Position numbers and translations under genes: made by a program. 64,000 nucleotides of DNA from assembly GCA_018105865.1 (NCBI GenBank), contig CM030859.1, positions 6,986,443 through 7,050,442 of the forward strand. The letters run 5' to 3'. A model generated the notes under the pieces. It saw only the letters and a list, made by a program, of their open reading frames with translations. It did not search any database and was not told the DNA's origin. Source of the DNA: Metaphire vulgaris. Lineage: Eukaryota; Annelida; Clitellata; Crassiclitellata; Megascolecidae. The number at the start of each line of letters is the position of its first letter. Position 1 is the first letter of the stretch. Below, one piece after another: positions 24,224 through 36,312 of this stretch.

Positions 24224-24402
24224 AAAATCTCTATGTATTTCCTCAAAGACGGATTTCAGGCGTGAATGTGCAATCTTTTATATGTGGACTTATCTCTGCT
24301 TACTATAATCCTCACGAATCACGATCATCCCTAGGATTCGGTGTTGCCCTTTTTATCCACTTCAGTGTATTGTCTACTTGGTTGCAAGCTGCTATGCATA
24401 AT

Positions 24403-24410
<8 letters not shown>

Positions 24411-24460
<50 letters not shown>
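24411..24460. repeat. (CT)n microsatellite
   Basis: About 25 CT dinucleotides. Confidence 0.95.
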
Positions 24461-24461
<1 letters not shown>

Positions 24462-25086
24462 ACTTGTACATTTAGAAATCTTTCCACACAATTCATGTTT
24501 GCTCCTGTCTTCCAATGTGCATTACTGAGAACTTGTCTGCATTAAATGGCATTTACTAATCCTCCGAATATTGGTATGGCATTTTTAGATCGCCCTGTGA
24601 CAGATTCGCATCTAACTCACAGCCAATTTCACTGCAGAATTTTGTGGTCACCCGTAAACTTTGTGATTTTGAATAATATGCCCTCATCTATGTCCTTTAT
24701 CTACGTCAGGGAAAGGACCAAACACTAAAAAGTGGGACATCACTGATGACTTTTACAAAGTCAGAATTCTTACGTCTAATAGACTCACATATCTTCTGCA
24801 GTGCTGCATTCAGGTTGGATAGGGAGAAGTCCTACCTCCAAAATCTTAGATATTCCCCACAAAAATTTGCAATAATTCAGGGGTTAAGATGACTTCTCAC
24901 AAATCCATCCCTAGAATTGCCCCAAATCCCCCATGGCAGAGGAGAGTGAATGCAACGCTGGTCTTCTGTCTTCGGTCTCCCAATCAACTTTTATCTACCG
25001 TAGAACTTTTCCTCCTATTCTCGACGCCTCCAGTTTTGCTGCCCATCTGGAATGAGGCACCTTGTCGAACGCCTAAACTGTCTAAG
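24461..25086. other. No recognised feature
   Basis: Unique-looking DNA with only short non-coding frames. Confidence 0.5.
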
Positions 25087-25508
25087 CAGTGGCGGTTCTA
25101 GAGTGGAGTTGGGGGCTGTAGCCAGTGGCGGCTCTAGGATTTGGCAAGTGGGGGGGCGTTGGGGTGGCAACTTCTAATCATGGGGGCCAACCATTTGTTG
25201 TTTAATGTATGTAGCATTAAGTATAGGGTCCCAACTGGGGGGCCACTGGGGGGCCACTGGGGGGCCAGGCTCTCAATAGGGGCACGGCCCCCCTGCTCCC
25301 CCCCCGGTGGAGCCGCCACTGGCTGTAGCCCCAGGTTTCAGCTTTGCCCTCGATAATAGGCTTAATAGTAGACGACATTTTTGCTCATCGGTAATTTTCA
25401 GGAGTTATATAACGGGGGGCGCAATATGGTGTACGACCAATTTAGTTCATCAGACCTTTTCAGTCAAAGGGACATAGCCCCTGGTTTTTCCGGCTAGAAC
25501 CGCCACTG
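25087..25508. mobile_element. Outer hAT-like MITE, perfect duplication, split by an inner MITE
   Basis: CAGTGGCGGTTCTAGAG ... CTAGAACCGCCACTG, flanked by tgtctaag on both sides (25079-25086, 25509-25516). The inner element is 25123-25321. A degenerate motif (TTTTTGCTCATC) lies near 25378. Confidence 0.9.
25123..25321. mobile_element. Inner hAT-like MITE, perfect 8-bp duplication
   Basis: CAGTGGCGGCTCTAGG ... GGTGGAGCCGCCACTG, flanked by gctgtagc on both sides. Internal GGGGGGCCACTG repeats. Family members are at 30929-31113 and 50933-51108, with a fragment at about 54372-54432. Confidence 0.92.
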
Positions 25509-26368
25509 TGTCTAAGTACTTTACTGTATACCAATTGCTTTAATTGCTATTTTAGCTCGTTAGCTTTCAAAAATGTGAGTGCTCGCGAATCTAATCAGGG
25601 GTCGTCCATAAATTACCTAACGCGTCATATTGTAGGGGTCCGACTTTTTTTACGTCGCGTTACGATGGGGGTTCGGGGTCAAACAAGTGCAAAAATCGCA
25701 TTACTCCTCGAGTATTCTCCTGTTCAAATCACTTCGTGTAATACAGTATGTAGGCCTAAGCTCGCGAACCAACAATCCAGCTTCAACGTTACTCGCCATG
25801 AATTTATACCCAGCACCCCAACGTTGGATTGGAATGTTTATGTAGGCCTAATCTTTTAGCGTGGTTCTTGTGAGATGAGGATAGATGGATAGGTATGGAG
25901 ACGATTTTGCTAGAATAGCTGAAAGTTAGTCGACAGCTTTAGTAGATGTTACAAGACTTGTTAGAATAAAGTCTGAACTCTTGTCTTATGAGTTTTTACT
26001 GAAGATCAATGTCAAACCTTCAAAGATCGTTGTTCTTCTTAAGTGCTTACCGAAGAAGACCAAGCGAATGCTACCAATAATTACCTAAATAGCCAGACAT
26101 TCAAACAACAGTTTCAGACGCTGTTAGATATCACAACATCGTATAGCAATATGTTGATCTTCGCCTTATAGAGAGATAGAGATCAGGTTCACGCATTTGA
26201 TTTGCACCGGGAAAGTAGAATCTGCGTCTTTAGAGCTCAGGTAGGCTATAGTATTAAAAGCAGCTACATAAAGAAGCACTAAAGTAACTATACACTAAGT
26301 ACAGTAACTACATCATAAATAATAAAAATAATAATAGCAATAAATAACAAATGACAATAACTAGTATT
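25509..26368. other. Half TIR element, otherwise no recognised feature
   Basis: About 25599-25700 holds a GGGGTCGTCCATAAATTACC end plus TACGTCGCGTTACG, probably one half of a TIR element. The rest is unassigned AT-rich DNA downstream of the receptor gene. Confidence 0.4.
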
Positions 26369-26753
<385 letters not shown>

Positions 26754-26779
26754 CAAATGAGAGCCAAGAATTAAAATCT

Positions 26780-27222
26780 TCAATCGTTTACATCGATTAG
26801 CAATTTGTTTGCTGTGTCCATATGCGGCGCCTTCAGTTTCTCCGCCTCGGCATTCTTCTTCGGCGGGTCATGCTTGACGCTAGCCATAGGATACGGGTCA
26901 TGCTTGACGCTAGCCATAGGATACGGGTCATGCTTGACGCTAGCCATAGGATAGACCGACTTGGCGACGGTCGAACCTTTGGCCGATACTCTGTCGCTGG
27001 TGACGAGCCTGTGATGTTGCCACGAAGACTGACAGAGCCAACCGCCGGTCAACGAATTGACGAGTTCTTTCCGGAACGAAGGACAGCGAACAAAGAACGC
27101 AAACGCCTTGGCTGAGCTGCAGAACACATAGATCAACAGTCGACAGAACGCGGACCATCTGTCCTTTCGCGTCATCACACTCGATTCATGACCCACGCTC
27201 TCCGCCAACAGATAGGACGATG

Positions 27223-27256
<34 letters not shown>

Positions 27257-28198
27257 CGACGAAGACGATGTCGTTGTGAAAGACAGGACATCAGAAATTG
27301 CTGTAGGGGTGACGAGGACCAGGAACAATAAAGCAATGAAGACGAATGAATTGTGAAGCTGTTGCGCTATCAGTGGATCGATATTATTCGATTTCCAAAC
27401 GGTTCTAAGACGATTCGATCGATCGGGAAACTTGTATCGTCTGATGACGATGATCACGACGCACGAGAAGACGATCACGAGGGGCAGGAGGTCGACGAAC
27501 ACGATTATCGTGAACGGCCAGACGACCTTGAAGAAGTTGTCGTTCTGTTGGTTGCCGGGGCGTGCCACTGTACAGACCTCGAACCTGCTGGCCGACGAGC
27601 CGAAGTCGCCTCTGACCAGACCGTACGTCCAGAAGCAGTGAGCGTTAACGCAGATGTTGATGACGACGAGGAAGAGTATGACCGCCCGTGCGATGTCCAG
27701 TCGATTGAGACGTTCCGCCCTCTCGGGCGTGACCTCGACGAGGGTTGTCTCCAGGGTCGTGGCCACCGTCAGCCAGACGGTCAGATGGAGAGCGAAGTCG
27801 GAGACGAACGGGCAGAGACGACAGAGGCTGTTCGAAGAGGTCAGCACGACCTCACGGACCTCGTATCCGGTGAACGTCTCGAACCATTCGCTTCCGCAAA
27901 ACATGTAGAGAACGACGAGGTCCGGGAAGGCGGACATCAGCGGATACAGCGAAGTGGACAGAGCCCCGGAGCAGAGCATCCGAGTCAGTAGGAAGGTCAG
28001 GAGAAGGTTCGCTATCGTCCCTAAGACGATAAGAACCGGTGGACACCACGTCATAACGAACGTCACCGCCGTCGCCAGGTAGTTGCTCGCCGGGTGATCG
28101 AGTGACGTAACGACCGCGGAATCGTCTGACGATGACGTCAGCGTGGAATCGGCGACCGTTCCAGCGAATCCACCTGTTGTTGTCGTCCTTCCTTCCAT
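26780..28198 (-). CDS. Divergent rhodopsin-class (family A) G-protein-coupled receptor, intronless
   Basis: 472 residues, ATG at 28198, TGA at 26782-26780. Predicted helices: TM1 ~46-73 (G60TIAN64), TM2 ~84-104 (D93), TM3 ~127-150, TM4 ~169-191, TM5 ~224-253, TM6 ~283-307 (P298), TM7 ~350-370. C126 or C129 could pair with C209 in loop 2. The layout resembles peptide (FMRFamide-like) receptors. Odd points: the DRY position reads E150-T-T, so the arginine is missing; TM7 lacks NPxxY and reads CSSAKAFAFF. Extracellular loop 3 is a run of about 18 serines (311-328), encoded by TCG/TCA repeats. The tail carries YPMASVKHDP three times (416-445), from a 30-bp tandem repeat. The frame is open, so it may be expressed as an atypical or recently decaying receptor. 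The ligand is unknown. The antisense frame 27353-27991 is a shadow. Confidence 0.8.
26867..26955. repeat. 30-bp coding minisatellite, three copies
   Basis: Three successive identical 30-bp units (CGGGTCATGCTTGACGCTAG plus CCATAGGATA) encode the triplicated decapeptide at the receptor C-terminus. Confidence 0.95.
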
Positions 28199-28738
28199 CG
28201 CTGGAACTGAAGTTCGTCAAGGTCGAGCGAAGGTCGTCTGCGAATGAAGACCGTTGACGAGGTCTTCACTGGAAAACACAATTCCCCACACAGGGTCTTG
28301 GTCTACCGGTAAACGTCAGTCAGTCATTTCTCACGACCAAATAAATGTCGCACTATCAACGTCAAGAAACCCAAGAAACATCAAAATATTGATCAAACAA
28401 TGTTCCGGCCAAGGACCAATCAATGAACAAAATTATATATCATTCACCACAAAATATAATATATATCGGCAAATATTTTACTGAATAAAATCGTTTCCAT
28501 TATTTGTGACAAAGCCTATATCTTGATTGATGGCCTAAATTACTAGACAAATTTTTCACAATTATACGAAACTTTTAGCTCAATCTCTAGCATTCACTGC
28601 AAAAACAACTAGTCTTCCCGTTATGCTTGACGGGCAAACAGCTAGTCTATATGTATAATTATATGTACAGTCACAGTGTCTTAACGTGTCAGCTTCCGAT
28701 CGTATCTTTATCCGAAGCCCGTTTGTTATAGAAGGCAG
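28199..28738. other. Upstream flank of the receptor gene, no recognised feature
   Basis: AT-rich, no clear promoter motif. Ends at the target duplication of the next MITE. Confidence 0.4.
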
Positions 28739-29236
28739 CAGTGGCGGTTCTACGTGGGGGGATGAGTGGGGGGATGAGTGGGGATGCATCTCCCACCGGA
28801 CTTTCGGAGTTACTCTTTTTTTGCTTGTGAAAACCTATTTTTGGGTAAAAGTCTAGTAGAACTAACTGGGATGACCTTTTTTGCTTGTCAACCTATTTTT
28901 TCGGTAAAAGCGTAGTAAAATTAGGGATAGAATTCCCCTTTTCAGCCTTTTTCAGCAAAGTTTATTGATTTTTTCCTTCTGTTTTCATCCCCCACCAACT
29001 TTCTATGAATTCACTCATCCCCCACCAAGAAATCCTGGAACCGCCACCAGTGGCGTTCCTAAGGGGTGCGGGGGATGCGAACCGCACCGGGTGACACCCA
29101 GTAGAGGGGTGACACCAAACTAAGACTTTTTTCCTTGTCACTGTGGCGTTTCAGAGTGGAGATAACCTGTTCTTGCTTGTCACCACATTTCCGCACCGGG
29201 TGACGCCAAGCCTAGGAACGTCACTGACCGCCACTG
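28739..29236. mobile_element. Outer hAT-like MITE, perfect duplication, with a MITE inserted in its own right end
   Basis: Left CAGTGGCGGTTCTACG. The right end TCCTGGAACCGCCAC|TG is split by the inner element 29048-29226. Flanks gaaggcag occur on both sides (28731-28738, 29237-29244). Motif copies at about 28815 and 28871-28891. Family member at 31333-31644. Confidence 0.93.
29048..29226. mobile_element. Inner hAT-like MITE, perfect 8-bp duplication
   Basis: CAGTGGCGTTCCTAAGG ... CCTAGGAACGTCACTG, flanked by accgccac on both sides (29040-29047, 29227-29234). The target is the terminal repeat of the outer MITE. Confidence 0.93.
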
Positions 29237-29408
29237 GAAGGCAGTGGCCAAATGCTGATGCAAAGTAATGAGTGTCCTTTGCACTATTTGACCTTCGATG
29301 GCATCTTGGAATTGCGATATTTTCACAAAAAAACTACCAAATATAAAAGACGTAGCAATCGTTTTTAACATCTACGCTACAAGACCAGTGTTACGAACAT
29401 CAGTCAAT

Positions 29409-29752
29409 TAGTGCTGTTACGGTTAACCGGACCGAACCGAAACCGCGGTTTTGACCATGCAAATTTGGACCGTTATTTTTCGTAGAGAATAGCAAATGCA
29501 ATAATGCATGATTATGCGCCACTTTAAGTCACCTTCTCTTCTCAGTTAATGCAATTCCCAACAATTGCTACATAAAAGTAAATCTATATAAAATTTACAT
29601 CACGTTCTCATAGGCAGTGCTGCTGACTCATCATAGACATGACACAAAAACGACGCTTTCTCTGTTTCTAACGCTTAAAAGCTGTGCATTCAAGTGATGT
29701 TCAAAAACCGAAACCGACCGAAATTGCACGAGGTGAAACGGTAACAGCTCTA
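29409..29752. mobile_element. hAT-like MITE with TAG(T/A)GCTGTTAC ends
   Basis: Left TAGTGCTGTTACGG, right CCGTAACAGCTCTA-like (GTAACAGCTCTA), with subterminal ACCGAACCGAAACC repeats in both orientations. Flanks cagtcaat/cagtcagt match at 7 of 8. Confidence 0.8.
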
Positions 29753-29904
29753 CAGTCAGTGTTAGAAACGAATACAGAAAGAAGACGAGTATCGGTGTAC
29801 TTCTTTAATATTACTAAGCGTATTGAACCACAGTTGAGCGTTTATTGTTGTCGTCCTCATTCTCCAGATGGCGCCATGGTGTTGGAAAATAAATCCTCCC
29901 TCAA

Positions 29905-30044
29905 ACAGAGTCTCCGCCCGGCGGATTCATTTTAAAATAAAATTTTATTTTAATTCAAAATAAATAAGATTATGTTTTAAATAAGGCGATTTTATTTTAA
30001 ATAAGGCGATTTTATTTTAAAATGAATCCGCCGGGCGGAGACTG
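29905..30044. repeat. Foldback element with ~36-bp arms
   Basis: The left arm reads CTCCGCCCGGCGGATTCATT then TTAAAATAAAA; the right arm (about 30010-30044) is its mirror. The short loop holds two direct copies of AAATAAGGCGATTTTATTTT. A related TTTTAAAATAAAACCTCCGG fragment follows at 30045. Confidence 0.85.
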
Positions 30045-30366
30045 TTTTAAAATAAAACCTCCGGGGGAGACTTCACTTTGGGGGAGACTTTATTTGGTGA
30101 CACCGGCCGTTAAACCGACATTACTTTTAACTACGTCCTGCAACGTGTAGCACTGAATTAGACCGATGCGCCGTCGAATAAACAAAATTACGGTTGGATC
30201 GAACTAGGCCTATATGAGATTCATCTTTATTGAGGCAAAGGGGCTTTTGAGAATATATTGCATAACAATGTTTATTGAAAGTGATGGATAAAGCGCAGGA
30301 CCAAAAGATCAATAAGCGACCAGCTGTTGTCACCGATCACTGACGTTACGACGTTCTCTTCAAGGC

Positions 30367-30609
30367 CAGTGGCGTAGCCAAGAGGGTTGGGTGGTTAAGC
30401 CCCCCCCCATTGGCTGCCGACCCAAAATAATTTGTATGCGCTATAGAATGTAAAGACGTAAGGTGACGATCTTTTTGCTTGTCAGCACATCTGCAAAGGA
30501 TAAAGTACAAGAGGAAAGATGAGTATGACCTTTTTTGCTTGTCAAGATTTTTCGAAGTTGGTTATGATCAAAACCAAATTCTTTTCCGGAAATCCTGGCT
30601 ACGCCACTG
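30367..30609. mobile_element. hAT-like MITE, 243 bp
   Basis: CAGTGGCGTAGCCAAG ... CCTGGCTACGCCACTG with imperfect flanks ttcaaggc/cttcaggc. Two reverse-oriented motifs, at about 30463-30484 and 30525-30544. Confidence 0.8.
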
Positions 30610-30928
30610 CTTCAGGCAAGTGGTGTTTGCGTTTTGACAAAGTCTAAGTCCCGACCTTAGAAAGCAACGATGTCTGCTGCACATCCGTTTTAATTTCCGA
30701 AGAGTTCGGGCGCCATTCTGGATTCTTCACAGACCAGCGACCGACGAGGATTGAAACAGAGACCATGCAGGGAGGGATTCTTCGGGCCGTAAATGCCACG
30801 AATGAATCGGTCCTCATGACCGGACCAGACATGGACATGGGTCCAGTTTTTAAAACCCAATCCAACCCAACCCATCATGACTCAGACCCAACCAAGCCCA
30901 CGAAAGCAATACGGTTACATGACCCCTG

Positions 30929-31113
30929 CAGTGGCGGCTCCACATGGGGGACCCGAGAGAGGCCGTTCCCTCTGTTGAATGCCTGACCCAAGAGGTTCCT
31001 CTTTTGAGACCCTATACTTACTACTACATACCTATTAACAAATGGTTGGCCCCATGCTTAGAAGTTGCTACCCCAACGGTCTCCCCACTTGCCAAATCCT
31101 GGAGCCGCCACTG
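30929..31113. mobile_element. hAT-like MITE, 185 bp, inside a CCCAAC-rich repeat
   Basis: CAGTGGCGGCTCCACATGG ... CCTGGAGCCGCCACTG. The surrounding DNA (30850-30925 and 31114-31235) is rich in AACCCAACCC steps, consistent with insertion into another repeat. Exact flank duplication is not clear. Confidence 0.75.
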
Positions 31114-31332
31114 CTTGACCCAGCCCACCGTAATAAATTACAAGTTCTTAAACCACGACTTATTTTCTGACTCAACCCAACCCAACATAAAATGAATGTG
31201 TCTGGCCCAACCCAACCCAATCCAACTCTACGTCTACGTCTACGTCTGGAGCGGACTGCCTTATCTTCTCTACAGGATAATAAATAACCATTTCAAGCAA
31301 AATAAATAATCATTTCATGCCGTTGGATTTAC

Positions 31333-31644
31333 CAGTGGCGGTTTCACGTGGGCGATGAGTGGGGATGCATCCCCCTACCTAACTTCCGGACTTTTTTCGC
31401 TTGCGAAATCCCTATTTTGGGGTAAAAGTCTAGTTAAACTACATGGGAAAAAACTGCGGAAGACCTTTTTTGCTTGTCAGTCTATTTTTAGGTCAAAGTG
31501 TAGTTGAATTAGGGAAAAATTCCCCTTTTTGTTAACCTTTTTCGGCAAAGTTTATTGATTTTTTCGTTCTCTTCTCATGTCCCCACCAACTTCCTATGAA
31601 TTCATTCCATCCCCCACCAATAAATCCTGGAACCGCCACCACTG
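31333..31644. mobile_element. hAT-like MITE, relative of 28739-29236
   Basis: CAGTGGCGGTTTCACG ... CCTGGAACCGCCACCACTG. Motif copies at about 31387 and 31461-31480. It is the uninterrupted counterpart of the split element at 28739. Confidence 0.8.
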
Positions 31645-31707
31645 AGTTTTACTGCATTTGGGTGAACGTTCGCCCTCTCGAAGCCTTAATACCGCGGTAC
31701 CTCAGAT

Positions 31708-31930
31708 CAGGTCCACCGATAGGGTGATGGGCAGGGGCAAATGCCCAAGGGCCCGGCGATCCGTAGGGAACTCGGGCGGGTCCGCGAAATGTTAAAAATG
31801 CTAACATGCGGAATACTATAGTTGCCTGTGGCCCTGTGCTACTTTAAAGTCATGAAAAGTCTGACAAGCAAAAAAGGACATCACCAACATTTTCACACTC
31901 GATCCATGCACCTTTTGAAAACGTTAGAAC
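31708..31930. mobile_element. Left part of a hAT-like MITE, truncated
   Basis: Starts CAGGTCCACCGATAGGG and follows 45685-45954 through GGCGATCCGTAGG, GGGTCCGCGAAATGTT and the motif at 31862-31882. It loses its right end where LINE sequence begins. Confidence 0.6.
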
Positions 31931-31934
31931 CTTT

Positions 31935-32559
31935 TGAGGGCAAACTTTGTCTATTAACTGCCGTAAAGGCAATGCAATGGCGGTTTTCCAGAACATGACA
32001 AATATATGGAAATCCAAAAAGATAAACACTGAAATTAAAATCCGACTCTACAAAAGTATAATTTTACCCATAGTGACCTATGCTTCGGAAACACGGAGAA
32101 TCACAACCAAACTAGCAAACAGACTAAATGTGCTCCACCACAGATGCAATAAGACGGATATGGAACATCAACTACAAAGAACACATTACAAATGAGGAAA
32201 TCTTGAAAAAGAGCAATCTGAACAGACTAGAAGACATCATAACAGATCGCAGATTGAGAACGAAAGGACACATTCTCCGACTATCAGACGAAAGAACTGC
32301 AAAAATCGCTTTATCATGGACACCCACAAACGGAAAGAGGAAACGAGGTCGTCCTGTAAATACTTGCAGAAGAACAATAAAAGATGATATAAAGAAAAGT
32401 AATATGACGTGGGATGAAGTCGAGTTGCTAGCGCAAGATAGACAGAAGTGGAAAATTAATTATTGCTGCCCAATGTGCCTACGGCACGAGAGGAACCAAC
32501 TAACTTCGTCTGAATGTCGTGAAAGATTCAGCGGCCCTAATAGCATTTGTGACATTTAG
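31935..32559 (+). pseudogene. RTE-like LINE reverse transcriptase C-terminus, frameshifted
   Basis: The first frame reads KIRLYKSIILPIVTYASET. After a shift near 32150 the second reads IRRIWNINYKEHITNEE, RLRTKGHILRLSDERTA, GKRKRGRPVNTCRRTIKDD and AQDRQKW, ending at 32559. The order RLYKSIILPILLYASETW ... GH.LR ... KRKRGRP..TWRR ... A.DR..W is the usual C-terminal end of RTE/jockey-like elements. One frameshift and loss of the 5' part make it dead. Confidence 0.75.
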
Positions 32560-32756
32560 TTAATAATATCCAGAGTGAGAATTTCAATTAGACCTATTCA
32601 CCTATAGGCGTATATAAAATCCGAATTTTGAAAAATTTGAAAAAAGCTTTCAATATTTTCGGTTGATCACATTAGAAAGGAGAAGAAAGAGTTGGAGGGT
32701 TGATAGAAACACAGACTGTACATGTGCCATATGATCGATTCTTTACATTAGCACAC

Positions 32757-32925
32757 TGTAGCAGCACAAGAGACCACAAATGCAAATTGTTCTAGCAGAG
32801 AGTGTGACCAAGAAAGAATAATATTTTAATGCAAGGGCTGTGAACTTATGGAACAATTTGGATGAAAAGACAGTAACAGTTGAAAAATAAAGGATTCAAA
32901 AGTTATCTGGGTAAACTAGACCATT

Positions 32926-33004
<79 letters not shown>

Positions 33005-33096
33005 TTATTACAGTCGTTCTCGCATATGCTAACTTAGCCTCATAAATCAGTGGTTTTCACACAGGCTTACTTAGCCTCCTAAACCACTTAAGATCA

Positions 33097-33152
<56 letters not shown>
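32757..33152 (+). pseudogene. 3' end of the hairpin-tailed LINE, second copy
   Basis: Reads FTLAHCSSTRDHKCKLF near 32740-32795, then FNARAVNLWNNLDEKTVTVE at about 32827-32890. After an (AG)n tract the tail hairpin at 33050-33087 has a perfect 7-bp outer stem (GTGGTTT/AAACCAC) and inner AGGCT/AGCCT. It ends in (TTA)n. Homologous to 15955-16290 and 38218-38451. Confidence 0.7.
32933..33001. repeat. (AG)n microsatellite
   Basis: About 34 AG dinucleotides inside the LINE remnant. Confidence 0.97.
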
Positions 33153-33153
<1 letters not shown>

Positions 33154-33330
33154 ATCATTTGAAGGCACGTTATTATCAATCGGTTATAAGTCAAGTTTTC
33201 TATTATTTAAATCACGGGAGAAATAACCAAAAAAATAACGTAATCGATTAATGTGTCGAATTCATGTTGAATTTAGACTGACCGCAACTTATCAGAAATT
33301 CTCTTCCTCGGTTTTAGTTCGAAAGCTCAA

Positions 33331-33656
33331 TTAATCCCGCCGTGAACACAGTTCATCACGAACGGCGTTGAGGCGGCGATCTTCTCTGCCGACGATCATC
33401 GACTGACTCCCGGCAGCGTCGAGGGGCGTTGCGAGCCTCCTCCTCCTTCGACCGCCGCCGACGACGGCAAAACCCACGAGACGCTGCTGCGATCTCCGGA
33501 AAATCGACAGCTGTACGGAGGAGGAAGCGAATAGACGAAAGGCCGTCGCAGGCACAGAGTACTTGCCTAACCACGGGTGGCTGAGCATTAACATAATCGC
33601 CCTCTGCATGCCGAGAGCTTCCAATATCCACATATACCGCTTTCGGACTTACACAC

Positions 33657-33660
<4 letters not shown>
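33331..33660. other. GC-rich segment of unknown role
   Basis: Two overlapping minus-strand frames of about 100 codons, Arg/Ser-rich, resemble nothing I know. The segment is unlike its AT-rich surroundings and could be a first exon or a repeat. Followed by (TA)n at 33660-33693. Confidence 0.25.
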
Positions 33661-33695
<35 letters not shown>

Positions 33696-33958
33696 CTTTT
33701 ATATTTATTTGTATGTTTATATTTTGTTTATATTTATATTTATATAATTATATAATTATCACCGCCTTTTAAAAAATATTCCGACACACAATATTAAGCA
33801 CAGTTTATGTAAATGTTTAGGCCCCTATATAAAATTCTATGCCGCAATCATAATAGAAGCGGCCACGTTTGGTTCATATATAAGATTCATATATAAAAGT
33901 ACACTGAATAAAAATCAAATAGAAAGAGAGAGAGAGAGCAAAGTACACAGTTAAAAAC

Positions 33959-34173
33959 CAGTAACGTCATTTCACACTTTTCTTGGGGCGATATAATTTT
34001 TTAGCCAAATTTTGACAAATTTTGGTCAATGTTGGCAAAGGTGTAATTTTTTACATTTTTGGCAATTTTTGGCGATTGTTTGCCCATTTTACATTTATTT
34101 ATTTAATACATTACACATTATTTCTTCATTTCCTTGGGGGCCACGGCCCTCCTCCCCCCAAGTGACGCCCCTG
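33959..34173. mobile_element. hAT-like MITE, perfect 8-bp duplication
   Basis: CAGTAACGTCATTTCA ... AAGTGACGCCCCTG, flanked by ttaaaaac on both sides. The interior is T-rich with TTTTTGGC steps. Confidence 0.88.
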
Positions 34174-34310
34174 TTAAAAACGTAATTATTTTTATTTTTC
34201 AACGTAATGATGCGAGGAACATATAAACTGAGCTTAGTTTTAAAGGTTTCCTTTGCGGCGCATCCTTCCATCCACCCGTACCGTAACAAAAGGGCACAAC
34301 ATCTTGTATA

Positions 34311-35581
34311 TTGCAAATGTGATTCAATAAAAACACGCCACTGTATATTTGTCCATAACTTTGGCAAATGTGAACCAATTTTCAAAAGGTTTTCATAATT
34401 TGACTCAGAAATAAATGGGAACAATGTCATATATAATATATTATTTATAAAGCCTTTATAACTTGTAGCACCCCTACCTAGTAAAACTGAAACGAGCTGG
34501 AAAATAGTGAAAACCGCTGCATGAGTCCAGATGCAGACGGTTGCCGAAGGTTTTGGCGATTGTTTGATTTAAATCAAATCGTCTCCAGAAGCACTTCAGA
34601 GATCAAGTTTTTGGCTGTTAAACTTCTGACCGCCTGTTGTTATGACGATGATGTTTATATCTTAGTTAATTCAGACATTAATACTCTAAAAGTCATGCAG
34701 CATGATTTTATTTGTTTTACAGATGAAAAGGTATTGGCGCCCAGGAAACCACACTGAGTCCACAGAATGACTGGCTGTATGTGCCATCGACGTCAAGGAA
34801 GAAAGAGGTTGTGTCGGAGGAACGCGTCTGCTGCGGATGCGTTCGACGTTCAGTCAGTCGCCGATGGTTTCCGTCGGCGTGTGTCGAAACTAGACGGACC
34901 TGACATCATCCCTGTGCAGCCTAGAGAGTTTATAAACTTTATATAAATGGTGCGCATTGCCGAGATGTGCTATTGATGCGGGAGCTACTGCATGTGGTAC
35001 GAGGCATTTCACCAAGACAGTGCTTCAACACACCGGGTACACCAGACAGTCGGCTTGCTATACAGCAGGAGACGCCTGCATTCATTCCACCAGAACTGTG
35101 GCTCCCCAGACAGTCCAGATGTAAAGCCCGTGGACTACAAAGCTTAACGGATCTACCATAGACCAAAGTTTGCAGCGTCATCAGTGAACTGAAGGAGAGT
35201 CTGGAACGATCTGGAACAAAGTGTTATTTATCGATGATGCTTCTGATATAATATTATGTCTTGTTATAATTTTGCTTTAATTCAGTTTTTAAATTCCGAA
35301 GATTTTGTGAACAATTAAGAACATTATTATGTGTTATACACGACAGTTTTCGCTATTTCCCCGCTTATTTCAGATTGCCTATAGGTTGGGGTGCTACACG
35401 TTACAGGAATCGTACAGTATATATATATATACACACATGATTGTGTGTGTATATGTTTGTGTGACATTGTACCCCATTTATTTATGAGTCAAATAATGAG
35501 AACATTTTGAAAATCGGTTCACGTTTGCCAAAGTTATGGACAAATATACAGTGGTGTGTTTTATTGGGTCACACTGTACTG
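34311..35581 (+). mobile_element. mariner-like transposon relic, copy 1
   Basis: Long inverted ends: left GTGATTCAATAAAAACACGC then CCATAACTTTGGCAAA; right mirrored as TTTGCCAAAGTTATGGACAA and TTTTATTGGGTCACACTG; TA near both edges. Plus-strand 35004-35147 reads FHQDSASTHRVHQTV and SPDSPDVKPVDY, the second-aspartate and PNSPDLNPVDY regions of mariner-type transposases, then a stop. The N-terminal half is unreadable. Confidence 0.75.
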
Positions 35582-35726
35582 TAAGTATAATGTTGTCTTA
35601 TCATTAATTCGGAATTCCGTTACAGCAAAATCCCGATTGCGATCAAACGAAGAAACGAAGATTCGATTTTGATGAAGACAACAGACAATGGACGCCCTCC
35701 GGTGTTTCTCTTCTGCTCATAATCAC

Positions 35727-35984
<258 letters not shown>

Positions 35985-36312
35985 GAGCAGAAGCGATCAT
36001 TTGTTTGATTCGAAAAGTCATAAGCATTCATAGTTCGTATTTCTCGAAAAATGAGTAATATTTAGAAAAACGAAACAAATATTTGACGTACAGGTATAAA
36101 GTGGAAATTGCGTGTGATTTGCAGTTTGGCCAGGCTTTTTATCTCCTTTTAATTGCCTCCTATCGTGCATTTCATATTTTGAGAAAAATCTTTTTCTTAA
36201 GTTTTCTGCTGCAGTTTTTACAATTCCCTTCAATTGACAAGTGATATTAAATTTACGTTAAGCCGTGACTTTGTAATTTTTCTATAGCGTGATTCTATTG
36301 ACTGCATGCATA

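Noticed and set aside
27353..27991. 212-residue plus-strand frame opposite the receptor
   Set aside because: Shadow frame: the minus-strand receptor has coherent helices and the antisense product has none.
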